DNA from: JANWHZ01 sp035545555
GTDB lineage: Bacteria; Patescibacteriota; Saccharimonadia; Saccharimonadales; UBA4665
DNA: 56,022 nucleotides
Assembly (NCBI GenBank): GCA_035545555.1
Contig: DASZYD010000020.1
Coordinates: 1 to 56,022 of the forward strand
Direction: 5' to 3'
The number at the start of each line of letters is the position of its first letter. Positions within the stretch are counted from its first letter, which is position 1. The translations under genes and the position numbers were made by a program. Of this stretch, positions 7,917-15,643 are shown in pieces. The notes beneath the pieces are model-generated. The model ran no database searches. It had not been told where the DNA came from and saw only the letters and a program-made list of their open reading frames with translations.

Positions 7917-8387
7917 TTATGGACGCGCCGCGGCCATCGCCTGCTGGATGCGCCGGTTCTCATCCCGCCGCTTGAGTTCTTCGCGTTTGTCATATGTGCG
8001 CCGGCCCTTGCCGGTAGCGAGGCGGAGTTTGATGAAGCGGCCGCGGGTCAGAATCTCCAGGGGGATAATGGTGCTGCCCTGCTGTTTGGCGGCAATCAGA
8101 GCGTTGATTTCGCGCCGTTTGGCCAGGAGCTTGCGCGTGCGCGTTTGGTCCTCGGCACGAATGGGTATGCCGTTCGTGCCATTGATAGTGGCATTGATGA
8201 GCCAGAGCTCATCACCTTTAATGGTTACATAGGCGCCGCGCAGTTGGCCGTGGCCGAGCCGGAGCGCCTTGGCTTCGCGGCCATTGAGTTCCAAGCCCAC
8301 GACAAGCGACTCGCCGAGCTGGTAATCGAAGCTTGCGCGCCGGTTTTGGATGGTCTTGCCGCTTGGCCGTTTTTTCTTCTGTGCCAT
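7917..8387 (-). CDS. smpB: SsrA-binding protein SmpB
   Basis: A 156-residue SmpB, full length. Family blocks are visible: NRRASFDYQLGESLVVGLELNGREAKALR at the N-terminus, central GELW/INA and TRTRKLLAKRREI-type segments, and the basic tail KGRRTYDKREELKRRDENRR that inserts into the ribosomal mRNA channel. SmpB binds tmRNA and brings it to stalled ribosomes for trans-translation. I do not see tmRNA in this window. The gene is convergent with the HAD gene, 12 bases apart. Confidence 0.95.
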   Translation of the reverse strand: MAQKKKRPSGKTIQNRRASFDYQLGESLVVGLELNGREAKALRLGHGQLRGAYVTIKGDELWLINATINGTNGIPIRAEDQTRTRKLLAKRREINALIAAKQQGSTIIPLEILTRGRFIKLRLATGKGRRTYDKREELKRRDENRRIQQAMAAARP

Positions 8388-8462
8388 AGCAGTAAGTATA
8401 CGGCAGGCGGCTGCCTGTGCCCACCGGTGGTTACGGAAGATGCCCCAACACGCTGCCGTGCT

Positions 8463-9575
8463 TTACTCGAACGCGCGCCGGGCGGCGTTCCAGACGCTCG
8501 GATCGTGCAGCTTGACCATACGGTAGTACCAGTACTCGGCACCCCAGAGGTTGATACTCCTCATGCCCGTACCCTTGCCGAAGGCGATGGTCTGCTGCAG
8601 CCGCTGTGCATTGAACGACTTATTTTGCTCGGCCAGCGGAGTCTCGGGTATGGTCTGGCCGCGCGGCGGCCACGGCTCGGCCTGTAGCTCGCCGATGACC
8701 ATATCGCGGTGATCGACTATTTTTTGCCAGCCGGCCAGGAAGGCATAATACCAGGCCGGGAACGGATACTGCAGGTAGCGGTGCGTGACCGTGGCATCCC
8801 AGACGCGCTGATATACGCTGACGCTGAAGGTGTCGGGCGTCGGTGCACCGACCGGCCAACCCAGGTCGTTGTTGCTGCGGCCGACAATGATGGGATGCCG
8901 CGGATCGAGCCGTTTTACCAGGTTGTATTCGTCCACCAGGCGCGAACGGCTGAAGTCCGTACAGGCACCGAAAAAGCCGTATTGCTTGAGAAAATACTCG
9001 TTCTCCAGCTGGTACGACTGCAGCGCGGGGTTATTTTTATAGCGGTTGACGACGGTCGCCATGAATGATTCCAGCTGCGGCTGCCACTGCCGGGTCGATT
9101 CGCCGTTGACCCACGACGGGGCGTGACATTCCGGCCAGCGCGGCTGGCGCAGGCCGACCACTAGGGTTACTTTGGCGCCGGCCGCCGCGGCTTGCTGCAT
9201 CTCCCAATCCAGCTCGGAAAAATCATAGCTGCCGGGCGCCGGCTCGATGTCGCTCCAATAGCTGACCAGACGGAACTGGCGTACGTGCAAGTCGTGCAGG
9301 AGCGAGAGAAATGTCGTGTGCGGGTCAACACCCAAGAATGAGGCATAGTCGGCCACGAAGCTGACGCCCAGGTTGAGCGGCTGGTGGCGCTCTGACCAGA
9401 TGTACCACTGGCCGATGCCGTACATGCCGGCAAACGCCACAGCGATAACAGTGACAAGCGTGATCACGCCTCGCCGGAGCCAGACGTTTTTGGGCAGCGC
9501 TATCGTCGCGCAGCGGTGGATGACAGCGACGCACCGACGCCCAAACGATGTAATGGATGTATAAAAGCCCGCCAT
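8463..9575 (-). CDS. Membrane-anchored clan GH-A glycoside hydrolase
   Basis: A 370-residue protein with an N-terminal membrane anchor (about residues 30-55) followed by a TIM-barrel glycosidase on the outside. The two catalytic glutamates are plausibly in YQLENEYF (acid/base) and VIGELQAEPW (nucleophile), as in GH5/GH39/GH42-like retaining enzymes. ATG 9575 is preferred over 9587 because TATTAT/TATATT -10 boxes at 9586-9596 would place transcription start just upstream of 9575. It is divergent from a GT2 synthase and GH1 beta-glucosidase, so a role in beta-glucan turnover is plausible. The exact family is uncertain. Confidence 0.7.
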   Translation of the reverse strand: MAGFYTSITSFGRRCVAVIHRCATIALPKNVWLRRGVITLVTVIAVAFAGMYGIGQWYIWSERHQPLNLGVSFVADYASFLGVDPHTTFLSLLHDLHVRQFRLVSYWSDIEPAPGSYDFSELDWEMQQAAAAGAKVTLVVGLRQPRWPECHAPSWVNGESTRQWQPQLESFMATVVNRYKNNPALQSYQLENEYFLKQYGFFGACTDFSRSRLVDEYNLVKRLDPRHPIIVGRSNNDLGWPVGAPTPDTFSVSVYQRVWDATVTHRYLQYPFPAWYYAFLAGWQKIVDHRDMVIGELQAEPWPPRGQTIPETPLAEQNKSFNAQRLQQTIAFGKGTGMRSINLWGAEYWYYRMVKLHDPSVWNAARRAFE

Positions 9576-9625
9576 GTGTATGTACATAATAATATATCGG
9601 CGGCGCTACCGCGGTCTATCGGCGC

Positions 9626-9631
9626 TATAAT
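9626..9631 (+). promoter_or_regulatory. -10 element placing transcription start on the GT2 ATG
   Basis: TATAAT ends seven bases before ATG 9638, so the transcript would begin at the start codon (leaderless). Confidence 0.55.
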
Positions 9632-9637
9632 CGAGCC

Positions 9638-11209
9638 ATGGCCTCTGTCTCAGCGCGTGCTCAAATATCTCAGCCACACTACAGCCCACCCATGAATACC
9701 TCACCACTGCGCGCCGGCCGGGCGCTCGAAATCGCCTGCGGGCTGATTCCGTTTGTCTTTCTGGGGCTGCTTGGTGTGGCGAGCCGTTTCTGGCTGCCGG
9801 TCGCAGCGGCGATTGTGCTGGTATATGCACTTGGCTGGCTGGTGCGGCTGTGTGGTTTTGCCTATCGGATGCTTGGCGCGTTCTACCACTACCGCCGGGC
9901 GGCCGCGACAGATTGGCAAGCGAAACTGGCCGCGCTGGCTTCCGAAACACTGCCGACGGGGATTGACCCGAGCCGGCTTCGCCATGCCGTTATCATCACG
10001 GCCTACAATGAGCCGGCGGCGGTGCTGGAGGCGACCATCAAAGCAGTGGCGGCGAGCGAGTATGACCGCAGCCGTATCATGCTTATCCTGGCCTATGAAG
10101 CGCGCGGCGGCGCGGCCATGGAGCGCGGCGTGCAACGTCTTATCCGCAGCTATGGCAGCCAGTTTGGCCTGGCGCAAGCCGTCAAGCATCCGGCCAATCT
10201 GCCGGGCGAGGCAAAAGCCAAGGCCGGCAATATTACGTACGCTGCCCGCTGGCTGAGCGGCTATTGCCGTGAGCAGCACATCCCTGCCGACCAGGTGCTG
10301 GTGACCACCCTGGACGCCGATAACCGGCCGCACCCCTGCTATCTGGCTGCATTGGCTTGGACCTATGCCATAACACCGCATCGCACGCACCGCGCCTACC
10401 AACCATTGCCGCTGTATACCAACAATATATGGGATGCGCCCGCGCCGGTTCGGGTGGTGGCGACCGATACGAGCCTATGGTTCATGATGGAGAGCATGCG
10501 CCCGCGCCGGCTCCGCCTGTTTTCGGCCTATGCGCAGAGCCTGCAGACGCTTGAGGAAGTCGGCTACTGGAACGTACGCACCATTGTGGAGGACGGGCAC
10601 CAGTACTGGCGCAGCTACTTCGCCTTTCATGGTGACTTCCGGGCGGTGCCGCTCTGGCTGCCGATGTACCAGGACGCTGTCGTGGCCGGGCCATATTGGC
10701 AGACGCTGCGGGCGCAGTTCCGCCAGCTGTTACGCTGGGCGTGGGGCGTGTCCGACACGCCCTATGTCGTCCGGGAGGCGCTTGGCGACCGCCGCATCAG
10801 CTGGCGCGACAAGCTGCTCCATATCTACCGCCAGATGGATGATTATCTGACCTGGGCCACGGCACCGATTATTCTCGCCGTCGGTGGCTGGCTGCCCTGG
10901 TTCCTGTCGCCGCGTCCGGGTGAACTGACGCTTGCCCAGCTGATGATCCATGTGTTCAGCGTCATGCAGCTGTTGGCGCTCGCGTGCCTGCTGGTCGTTA
11001 TAGCGGTATACGTGGCACTCCTGCCGCCCCGCCCCGCGCGATACGGCAATTGGCGCGGGGCGATGATGGTGCTACAGTGGGCGTTGGAGCCAATCACGCT
11101 GGTGCTCTTTTTCAGCCTGGCGTCACTAACGGCCCACGCCCGGCTTGTACTCGGTAAACCACTGGAGCGATTTGATGTCACGATCAAAACTATCCGTCCC
11201 GACAGCTAA
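9638..11209 (+). CDS. Membrane GT2 processive-type glycosyltransferase (beta-glucan synthase-like)
   Basis: A 523-residue integral membrane GT2. Two N-terminal membrane segments (about 30-75) precede the GT-A domain with VIITAYNEP, the DxD in TTLDADNRP, the catalytic-base region VEDGHQYWR, and QLLRWAW corresponding to the QxxRW motif of cellulose/hyaluronan synthases. Further membrane helices follow. ATG 9638 is chosen because a perfect -10 box sits immediately upstream; ATG 9692 is an alternative. It overlaps the GH1 gene by 35 bases. A beta-linked polysaccharide or glycolipid product is inferred. Confidence 0.8.
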   Translation: MASVSARAQISQPHYSPPMNTSPLRAGRALEIACGLIPFVFLGLLGVASRFWLPVAAAIVLVYALGWLVRLCGFAYRMLGAFYHYRRAAATDWQAKLAALASETLPTGIDPSRLRHAVIITAYNEPAAVLEATIKAVAASEYDRSRIMLILAYEARGGAAMERGVQRLIRSYGSQFGLAQAVKHPANLPGEAKAKAGNITYAARWLSGYCREQHIPADQVLVTTLDADNRPHPCYLAALAWTYAITPHRTHRAYQPLPLYTNNIWDAPAPVRVVATDTSLWFMMESMRPRRLRLFSAYAQSLQTLEEVGYWNVRTIVEDGHQYWRSYFAFHGDFRAVPLWLPMYQDAVVAGPYWQTLRAQFRQLLRWAWGVSDTPYVVREALGDRRISWRDKLLHIYRQMDDYLTWATAPIILAVGGWLPWFLSPRPGELTLAQLMIHVFSVMQLLALACLLVVIAVYVALLPPRPARYGNWRGAMMVLQWALEPITLVLFFSLASLTAHARLVLGKPLERFDVTIKTIRPDS

Positions 11210-12500
11210 GCTGCCCACTTTTTTGTGGGGTGCCGCCACGGCCGCCCACCAGGTTGAAGGTAACCAGCGGAACGACTGGAGCGAGTGGGAGGCGACCGTC
11301 GCTGACGGCTTAGCGGCCGATGCCGAGCGCCGCCTCAAAGCGAAAGGCGTACCGGATGATGCTGCCCTGCTGGCGCTGGCGCGGGATCCGCAGAATTATC
11401 TGTCCGCAGACGCGGCCGACCATTACCATCGGTACCGCCAGGATTTTGACATCTTGTACGATCTCGGCTGTAACGCCTATCGTTTTTCGGTCGAGTGGGC
11501 GCGGATCGAGCCCCGGCCCGGCGAGTACGATCAGCGAGCTCTCGACCATTACCGTGATATGGTGCGCGAACTCAAAAAGCGCGGCATCACGCCAATGATC
11601 ACCCTGCACCACTTTACGAACCCGACCTGGCTTGCGGCACACGGCGGCTGGCATGGCCGTGAAGTCGTCGAACGGTTTGCGCAGTTCAGTACGGTGGTCG
11701 CCGGTTACCTCGGGCCCGACGTGACCTATTGGTGCAGCATCAACGAGCCGGGCAGCTATCTATTGGTGCGCTACCTTGGCGGCGATATCTGGCCGCGCTG
11801 GCCGGGCGGGGCCTTCAGGCCACTGGACGGCTACCGGTACTTGCGGAATGTCGTACAGGCGCACCGTGCGGCCCGCCGGGCCATCAAGGCGGCGAACCCG
11901 GCTGCCCAGGTTGGCGTCGCGCACGGCATGGTGCACTTCGAGCTGGCGCGCCACGACCCGGTCAGCTGGGTTATGAAGAAGCTGCTGGAGTATATTCCCG
12001 ACACCTATTTGCTCAATCGCCTCAAGCACGATCTCGACTACATCGGCGTGCAATATTACATTCGTATGCAGGTAGCGGCCAGACTCGGCCATCCGGCGCA
12101 CTGGACATCATATTGGGTTGGCCAAGAACCGCGCAGCCATACCGGCTGGGGTATCTACCCCGAAGGGCTCTATCACATTACCCAGCGCCTGAAGCGCTAC
12201 GGCCTGCCGCAGATTGTCACCGAGAACGGCATTGCCGATGCGAATGACCTGCAGCGCGCCGGCTTTATCCGCGAACATATCGCCGCGCTGGACCGTTCGC
12301 GCGCCGACGGCGCTGACATCCGTGGCTATTTTTATTGGTCGCTGCTCGATAATTATGAGTGGAGCGAAGGCTTCTGGCCGCAATTCGGCCTGGTGGCAGT
12401 TGACCGCAAAACCCAGCAGCGTACAGTGCGGCCCAGCGCCAAGGTGTATGCCCAGATTATCAGGCAGCACCTTGCCGCATCCAAAAAGCGCCCCGCATAG
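11175..12500 (+). CDS. GH1 family beta-glucosidase/6-phospho-beta-glucosidase-like
   Basis: A 441-residue GH1 TIM barrel. The start is FLWGAATAAHQVEGN (substrate-binding QVEG), then TLHHFTNPTWLAAHGGW. The acid/base is in SINEPGSY and the nucleophile in IVTENGIAD, and the C-terminal aglycone site is YWSLLDNYEWSEGFWPQFGL. The tail lacks the phosphate-binding SxxxxxY/K motif that marks 6-phospho enzymes as far as I can see, so a plain beta-glycosidase is favoured. ATG 11175 lies inside the end of the GT2 gene, indicating a coupled pair. No signal peptide, so it acts in the cytoplasm. Confidence 0.9.
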   Translation: MSRSKLSVPTAKLPTFLWGAATAAHQVEGNQRNDWSEWEATVADGLAADAERRLKAKGVPDDAALLALARDPQNYLSADAADHYHRYRQDFDILYDLGCNAYRFSVEWARIEPRPGEYDQRALDHYRDMVRELKKRGITPMITLHHFTNPTWLAAHGGWHGREVVERFAQFSTVVAGYLGPDVTYWCSINEPGSYLLVRYLGGDIWPRWPGGAFRPLDGYRYLRNVVQAHRAARRAIKAANPAAQVGVAHGMVHFELARHDPVSWVMKKLLEYIPDTYLLNRLKHDLDYIGVQYYIRMQVAARLGHPAHWTSYWVGQEPRSHTGWGIYPEGLYHITQRLKRYGLPQIVTENGIADANDLQRAGFIREHIAALDRSRADGADIRGYFYWSLLDNYEWSEGFWPQFGLVAVDRKTQQRTVRPSAKVYAQIIRQHLAASKKRPA

Positions 12501-12508
12501 GGGGCGCT
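12487..12508 (-). terminator. Intrinsic terminator of hsp20
   Basis: On the minus strand an 8-bp GC-rich stem (AGCGCCCC / GGGGCGCT) with a five-base loop runs into TTTTT. It lies 25 bases after the hsp20 stop and overlaps the last codons of the GH1 gene. Confidence 0.75.
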
Positions 12509-12533
12509 CGCACGACAAGTGTTCTAAGGGGGC

Positions 12534-12992
12534 CTACTTCTTGCCGCTTGCAATGGCAATTTTCTTGGGCTTCGGCAGCTCCTTGAACGGAACGGTCACT
12601 TTGAGCACGCCGTTGTCAAACGCTGCGTCCACGTTGTCGGCGTCGGCGTACTCCGGCAGCGCGATGCGGCGGTAGAAGCTGGCGTGGCTTTCGCGCACCA
12701 TGTAGCTGCGCTTCTTGCCCTTCGTATCTTCCTCTTTCTCGTGCTTCTCGCCCTTGATCTCCAACACGCCGTTGTGGACGCTGACCGCAACGTCGTCTTT
12801 GTCAAAACCAGGCGCCTGGACCTCGGCAACGAGTTGCTTGTCGTCCTCGCTGTATACGTCCATAGCCGGCATGCTCAGCGGTGACTGCACGGCCGGCAGG
12901 CCGGTGAAGAAGTTGTTGAACATGTCATCGAGCTGGCTGTGCAGACTGGTCAACCCTGCGAACGGGTCATCCCATCGAACGATATGTGCCAT
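12534..12992 (-). CDS. Small heat-shock protein, Hsp20/alpha-crystallin family
   Basis: A 152-residue ATP-independent chaperone that holds unfolding proteins. The N-terminal arm (WDDPFAGLTSLHSQLDDMFNNFF) precedes an alpha-crystallin domain (about residues 45-140) ending in the conserved GVLKVTVP motif and a short Lys-rich tail. The ribosome binding site AGGAGG lies nine bases before the ATG. The promoter and a CIRCE-like operator lie at 13045-13083, implying heat-inducible HrcA control. It ends at an intrinsic terminator, so it is monocistronic. Confidence 0.93.
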   Translation of the reverse strand: MAHIVRWDDPFAGLTSLHSQLDDMFNNFFTGLPAVQSPLSMPAMDVYSEDDKQLVAEVQAPGFDKDDVAVSVHNGVLEIKGEKHEKEEDTKGKKRSYMVRESHASFYRRIALPEYADADNVDAAFDNGVLKVTVPFKELPKPKKIAIASGKK

Positions 12993-13044
12993 ACGTATTC
13001 CTCCTTTTATATGGTTATCGCGCGCATATGGGGCGCTACATTCG

Positions 13045-13074
13045 ACTATAGAAAAACTGGCACTCTCATGTCAA
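13045..13074 (-). promoter_or_regulatory. hsp20 promoter (TTGACA-N18-TATAGT)
   Basis: Read on the minus strand, a consensus -35 TTGACA (13074-13069) is followed after 18 bases by TATAGT (13050-13045). The -35 lies inside the spacer of the CIRCE-like repeat, so a bound repressor would occlude it. Confidence 0.7.
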
Positions 13075-13083
13075 GAGTGCCAG
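13057..13083. promoter_or_regulatory. CIRCE-like HrcA operator (also possible cobO terminator stem)
   Basis: CTGGCACTC-N9-GAGTGCCAG is a perfect inverted repeat with exact CIRCE geometry (consensus TTAGCACTC-N9-GAGTGCTAA); the GCACTC/GAGTGC core is identical and only the outer three bases differ. It covers the hsp20 -35 box. On the minus strand it is also followed by TTTTT, so the same hairpin can end the upstream adenosyltransferase transcript. Confidence 0.75.
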
Positions 13084-13099
13084 AACAGCTTATGGCTAC

Positions 13100-13672
13100 C
13101 TAAAAATCGATGCCCTTATTGGCCAGGAATTTATCATCAAAATGGTGCTTGATCTTGTGCATCTCGGTAGCTATGTCAACGAGTGGCAGCAGGGACGGTG
13201 GAAAATTGCGGCCCGTCAGGCAGAGGCTGGTGTTGGCTGTCCGGCTGCTGATAAGGTCGTGCAGGTGTTGCTCGCCCAGCAGCCCGTCATGCGCAGCGTT
13301 GTTGATTTCATCGCAGATGACGAGGTCGAAGGTGCCGCTGGTAGCGCAGCGCAAAGCCTCTTCGTAGGTTGCAATTGCAGCGGCTGTATGTTCGGCAGGC
13401 GTACGCTGCTCCGGGCTGAGGTCATCCGGCGCATGATAGAAGCCCTTGCCGCCTTTGTAAAAGTGCAACTGGTCTTTGTAGAGTCCCTGAATGTCGCGGA
13501 TAAACACGTGCTCGCCGACGCCCCAGTACTTGATAAACTGGATGAAGGCAACACGCCACCGGTTGCCGAGCGCGCGTGTCATAAGCCCCAGCGCGGCGCT
13601 GGTCTTGCCTTTCCCCTCGCCCGTGTAGACGACGACAACCGAGTCTTTGGTTTTAAAATCTTCAAATGTCAT
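13100..13672 (-). CDS. cobO: Cob(I)yrinic acid a,c-diamide adenosyltransferase, CobO/BtuR family
   Basis: A 190-residue P-loop protein. The nucleotide-binding loop is YTGEGKGKTSAALGL (residues about 16-30), followed by RVAFIQFIKYW and later FDLVICDEINNA, the Walker-B-like segment, all typical of CobA/CobO/BtuR. These enzymes adenosylate corrinoids using ATP. No other cobalamin gene is nearby. In reduced-genome lineages this gene is often kept alone, so it may serve salvage or another nucleotide-dependent task. The transcript would end at the 13057-13083 hairpin. Confidence 0.85.
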   Translation of the reverse strand: MTFEDFKTKDSVVVVYTGEGKGKTSAALGLMTRALGNRWRVAFIQFIKYWGVGEHVFIRDIQGLYKDQLHFYKGGKGFYHAPDDLSPEQRTPAEHTAAAIATYEEALRCATSGTFDLVICDEINNAAHDGLLGEQHLHDLISSRTANTSLCLTGRNFPPSLLPLVDIATEMHKIKHHFDDKFLANKGIDF

Positions 13673-13746
13673 GATGGCAACCGCCGTGGTTGTCTACTCA
13701 GGGTAGCACCGGACGAGCATGGCTGGAAGCTGCAGGACGTTGTAGT

Positions 13747-13986
13747 TTAGGCCTTCAGCGCTGCATCGATCTTCGGCCTGTCAAAACCGATGATGATAGT
13801 GCCGTCGATATCCAGCACCGGGATGCCGGTCTGGCCGGATTTCTGCACAGCCTCATTGGCGAACTTGAGGTCGCTCTCGACATCGCGCTCTTCATACGGT
13901 ATGCCGAGCTTGGTGAGATAGTCTTTTGCCGCATGACAAAAGGCGCACCATGACGCCGTGTAAATCGTGACGTGTTTTGTTTTCAT
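13747..13986 (-). CDS. Glutaredoxin/NrdH-like thiol redox protein
   Basis: A 79-residue thioredoxin-fold protein. The redox motif is CAFC (usual CPYC in glutaredoxins), then a cis-proline loop TGIPVLDIDG and the C-terminal GFDRPKID segment. It would reduce disulfides such as that of ribonucleotide reductase. ATG 13986 is chosen over the ATG three codons earlier because a TACAAT -10 box (13999-13994) overlaps the earlier one and puts transcription start at the chosen codon. It is divergent from the ATP synthase operon. Confidence 0.85.
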   Translation of the reverse strand: MKTKHVTIYTASWCAFCHAAKDYLTKLGIPYEERDVESDLKFANEAVQKSGQTGIPVLDIDGTIIIGFDRPKIDAALKA

Positions 13987-14025
13987 ACACTTCATTGTAC
14001 GGGTGCCGCTATACTTTGTAAAGTA

Positions 14026-14037
14026 TGATCTACATCA
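14026..14037. promoter_or_regulatory. Candidate Crp/Fnr-family site upstream of the ATP synthase operon
   Basis: TGAT-CTAC-ATCA is a symmetric match to the inner part of the Fnr-type consensus TTGAT-N4-ATCAA. Its centre is about 62-64 bases before the predicted transcription start of the atp operon, the usual class I activator position. An adjacent inverted repeat ATACTTT-GT-AAAGTAT lies at 14011-14026. Two Crp/Fnr-type regulator genes occur in this window. Confidence 0.4.
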
Positions 14038-14059
14038 CAAAGAAAGTGCCGGCAACCCC

Positions 14060-14088
14060 TTGCGTAACAGATGGCGCTCCGCTATACT
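14060..14088 (+). promoter_or_regulatory. ATP synthase operon promoter (TTGCGT-N17-TATACT)
   Basis: A -35-like TTGCGT (14060-14065) and a -10 TATACT (14083-14088) are 17 bases apart. Predicted start is about 14095, three bases before the ATG at 14098. Confidence 0.6.
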
Positions 14089-14097
14089 GAAAAACAA

Positions 14098-14457
14098 ATG
14101 ACGAAGAAGACCGCAGCGACCGTGCCGGGGCCGTCCCTCACTGCCCGTGAGCATGGCAGGACGCCCGCCCCTATCGGCCGGTTTGCGCTCCGTGACCCGT
14201 TCATCCGCGGCGCCCTTGCTATGTCTTGGCGCCTGGCACTCGTTGTTCTGGTGCCTATTATCGGTGGCTATGCGCTTGACCAGCAGTATCACAAGACGCC
14301 GTGGCTGACACTGGCGGGTCTGGCCTTGGCACTGGTCGGCGTTTTTGGGGTACTGAGCGGCGTGCTGATGGAGGCCAGACAGACCGAAGCGGGCATGGAC
14401 ACGGCAGCGATGCCTCCGGTCGGCGGCGGCCAGGGGCAGGAGAAGCGTGATGTATGA
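14098..14457 (+). CDS. atpI: AtpI/AtpZ-like accessory protein of F0F1 ATP synthase
   Basis: A 119-residue membrane protein with two helices (about residues 43-60 and 68-92) and polar ends, the layout of AtpI/AtpZ proteins encoded first in F-ATPase operons, where they help c-ring assembly or cation supply. Sequence similarity alone is weak; position decides the call. ATG 14098 is used rather than the ATG at 14071 because the -10 box lies between them. The stop overlaps atpB. Confidence 0.65.
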   Translation: MTKKTAATVPGPSLTAREHGRTPAPIGRFALRDPFIRGALAMSWRLALVVLVPIIGGYALDQQYHKTPWLTLAGLALALVGVFGVLSGVLMEARQTEAGMDTAAMPPVGGGQGQEKRDV

Positions 14458-15304
14458 TCTGCTGAGCAGATTTGCCGATAGTGGCCCTGCTGTACACATT
14501 GCTCCCGGCATTGTGTTCCATGTGGGGCCCGTAGCAATCACAAATTCCATTTTGTACGGCTGGATATCCATCGGCGTGATGACCATCGTGCTTATTTGGG
14601 TGGCCCGGCGCATCACTGTCAGACCGAAAGGCGGGCTGACGCAGTTTGTCGAAGTAATAGCAGAATTTATACGTGACATGGTTGAGAACGGATTTGAAGA
14701 CAAAGCCCGCGGCCGCCGGTATTCACTCTATTTCGTGACGTTATTCTTCTTCCTGCTGTGCAGCAACTGGCTGGGGCTGGTGCCGGGCGTCGGCGACGCT
14801 ATTACCGTGCACGGCGTGCCGCTGTTGCGGCCGTTTACAGCCGACCTTGACGGCACGCTGGCGGCTGCCACTGTCACGATGCTCATGATTTACGGCTCGT
14901 CCATCCGTGAATTCCGCAGTGTCGGTAAATGGCTGCGCCATTTCTTCTCCGGCAGCCCGCTCAATCCGATCTACTTTGTTATCGGTGCGCTGGAGATGTT
15001 TTCTGACCTGATGCGCACCGTCAGCTTGTCGCTCCGGTTGTTCCTCAACATCGCCATTGGAGAGGTGATCGTCATCGTTTTCGGCTATCTCGGGCATATT
15101 GTCGCGCCGCTTAGCGCCGCGCCGTTTTATATGATCGATATGTTCGAAGGTGCCTTGCAGGCTTTCATTTTTACCACCCTGAGCTTTATGTACCTTGCTG
15201 CCGCGGTCAACCATGTTGGCCACGAAGAGCATGATGACTTGACGGAGACAACAACACTTGAAACAATGGGCGCGAGCCAACCGGGAGGCGAACCGAGTGT
15301 GTAG
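14450..15304 (+). CDS. atpB: F0F1 ATP synthase subunit a
   Basis: A 284-residue polytopic subunit forming the proton half-channels against the c-ring. The essential arginine is in LSLRLFLNIAIGEVIV in the fifth helix region, and the N-terminal VGPVAITNSILYGWISI helix is typical. ATG 14450 follows a GGAG site; a GTG one codon earlier is also possible. The C-terminal tail is longer and acidic (EEHDDLTETTTLETM). Overlaps atpI by eight bases. Confidence 0.93.
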   Translation: MYDLLSRFADSGPAVHIAPGIVFHVGPVAITNSILYGWISIGVMTIVLIWVARRITVRPKGGLTQFVEVIAEFIRDMVENGFEDKARGRRYSLYFVTLFFFLLCSNWLGLVPGVGDAITVHGVPLLRPFTADLDGTLAAATVTMLMIYGSSIREFRSVGKWLRHFFSGSPLNPIYFVIGALEMFSDLMRTVSLSLRLFLNIAIGEVIVIVFGYLGHIVAPLSAAPFYMIDMFEGALQAFIFTTLSFMYLAAAVNHVGHEEHDDLTETTTLETMGASQPGGEPSV

Positions 15305-15355
15305 TGTTGTTGGTCGCCGCCGCAGAGGATTAATAATAAGGAGAGATATAGTCGT

Positions 15356-15589
15356 ATGTTCGACATTGTAGCCGCAACTGCCAGTTTAACGATCGTCGGA
15401 AAGGGCCTGATGCTCGCGCTGAGCTTCTTTGGTGTCGCGCTGGGTATCGGCATGATCGGGAGCAATTACTACCAGGCCGTCGGGCGTAACCCGGAGACTT
15501 CCAAGACCTTCGGTCAGGCGCTGGTGTTCGTCGCTATCATTGAGCTGTTCGCCCTGTTGGCGTTCGCTGCCCTGTTCATCGTGAACTAA
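15356..15589 (+). CDS. atpE: F0F1 ATP synthase subunit c
   Basis: A 77-residue hairpin of two helices, Gly/Ala-rich (GVALGIGMIGS) with the polar loop GRNPE (43-47) that contacts the F1 stalk. The ion-carrying carboxylate is Glu63 in AIIELFALL. The residue after it is Leu rather than the Ser/Thr seen in sodium-binding c-rings, so proton coupling is inferred. An AAGGAG site lies about 15 bases before the ATG. Confidence 0.95.
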   Translation: MFDIVAATASLTIVGKGLMLALSFFGVALGIGMIGSNYYQAVGRNPETSKTFGQALVFVAIIELFALLAFAALFIVN

Positions 15590-15643
15590 CTAGATAGAGG
15601 AGATTCTCCCGGCGTAGCCCGGGCCAAGAAAGACACACCCAAC

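Noticed and set aside
14011..14026. ATACTTT/AAAGTAT repeat as a terminator of the glutaredoxin or atp genes
   Set aside because: It is upstream of both divergent genes, AT-rich and not followed by a U-run, so an operator is more plausible.
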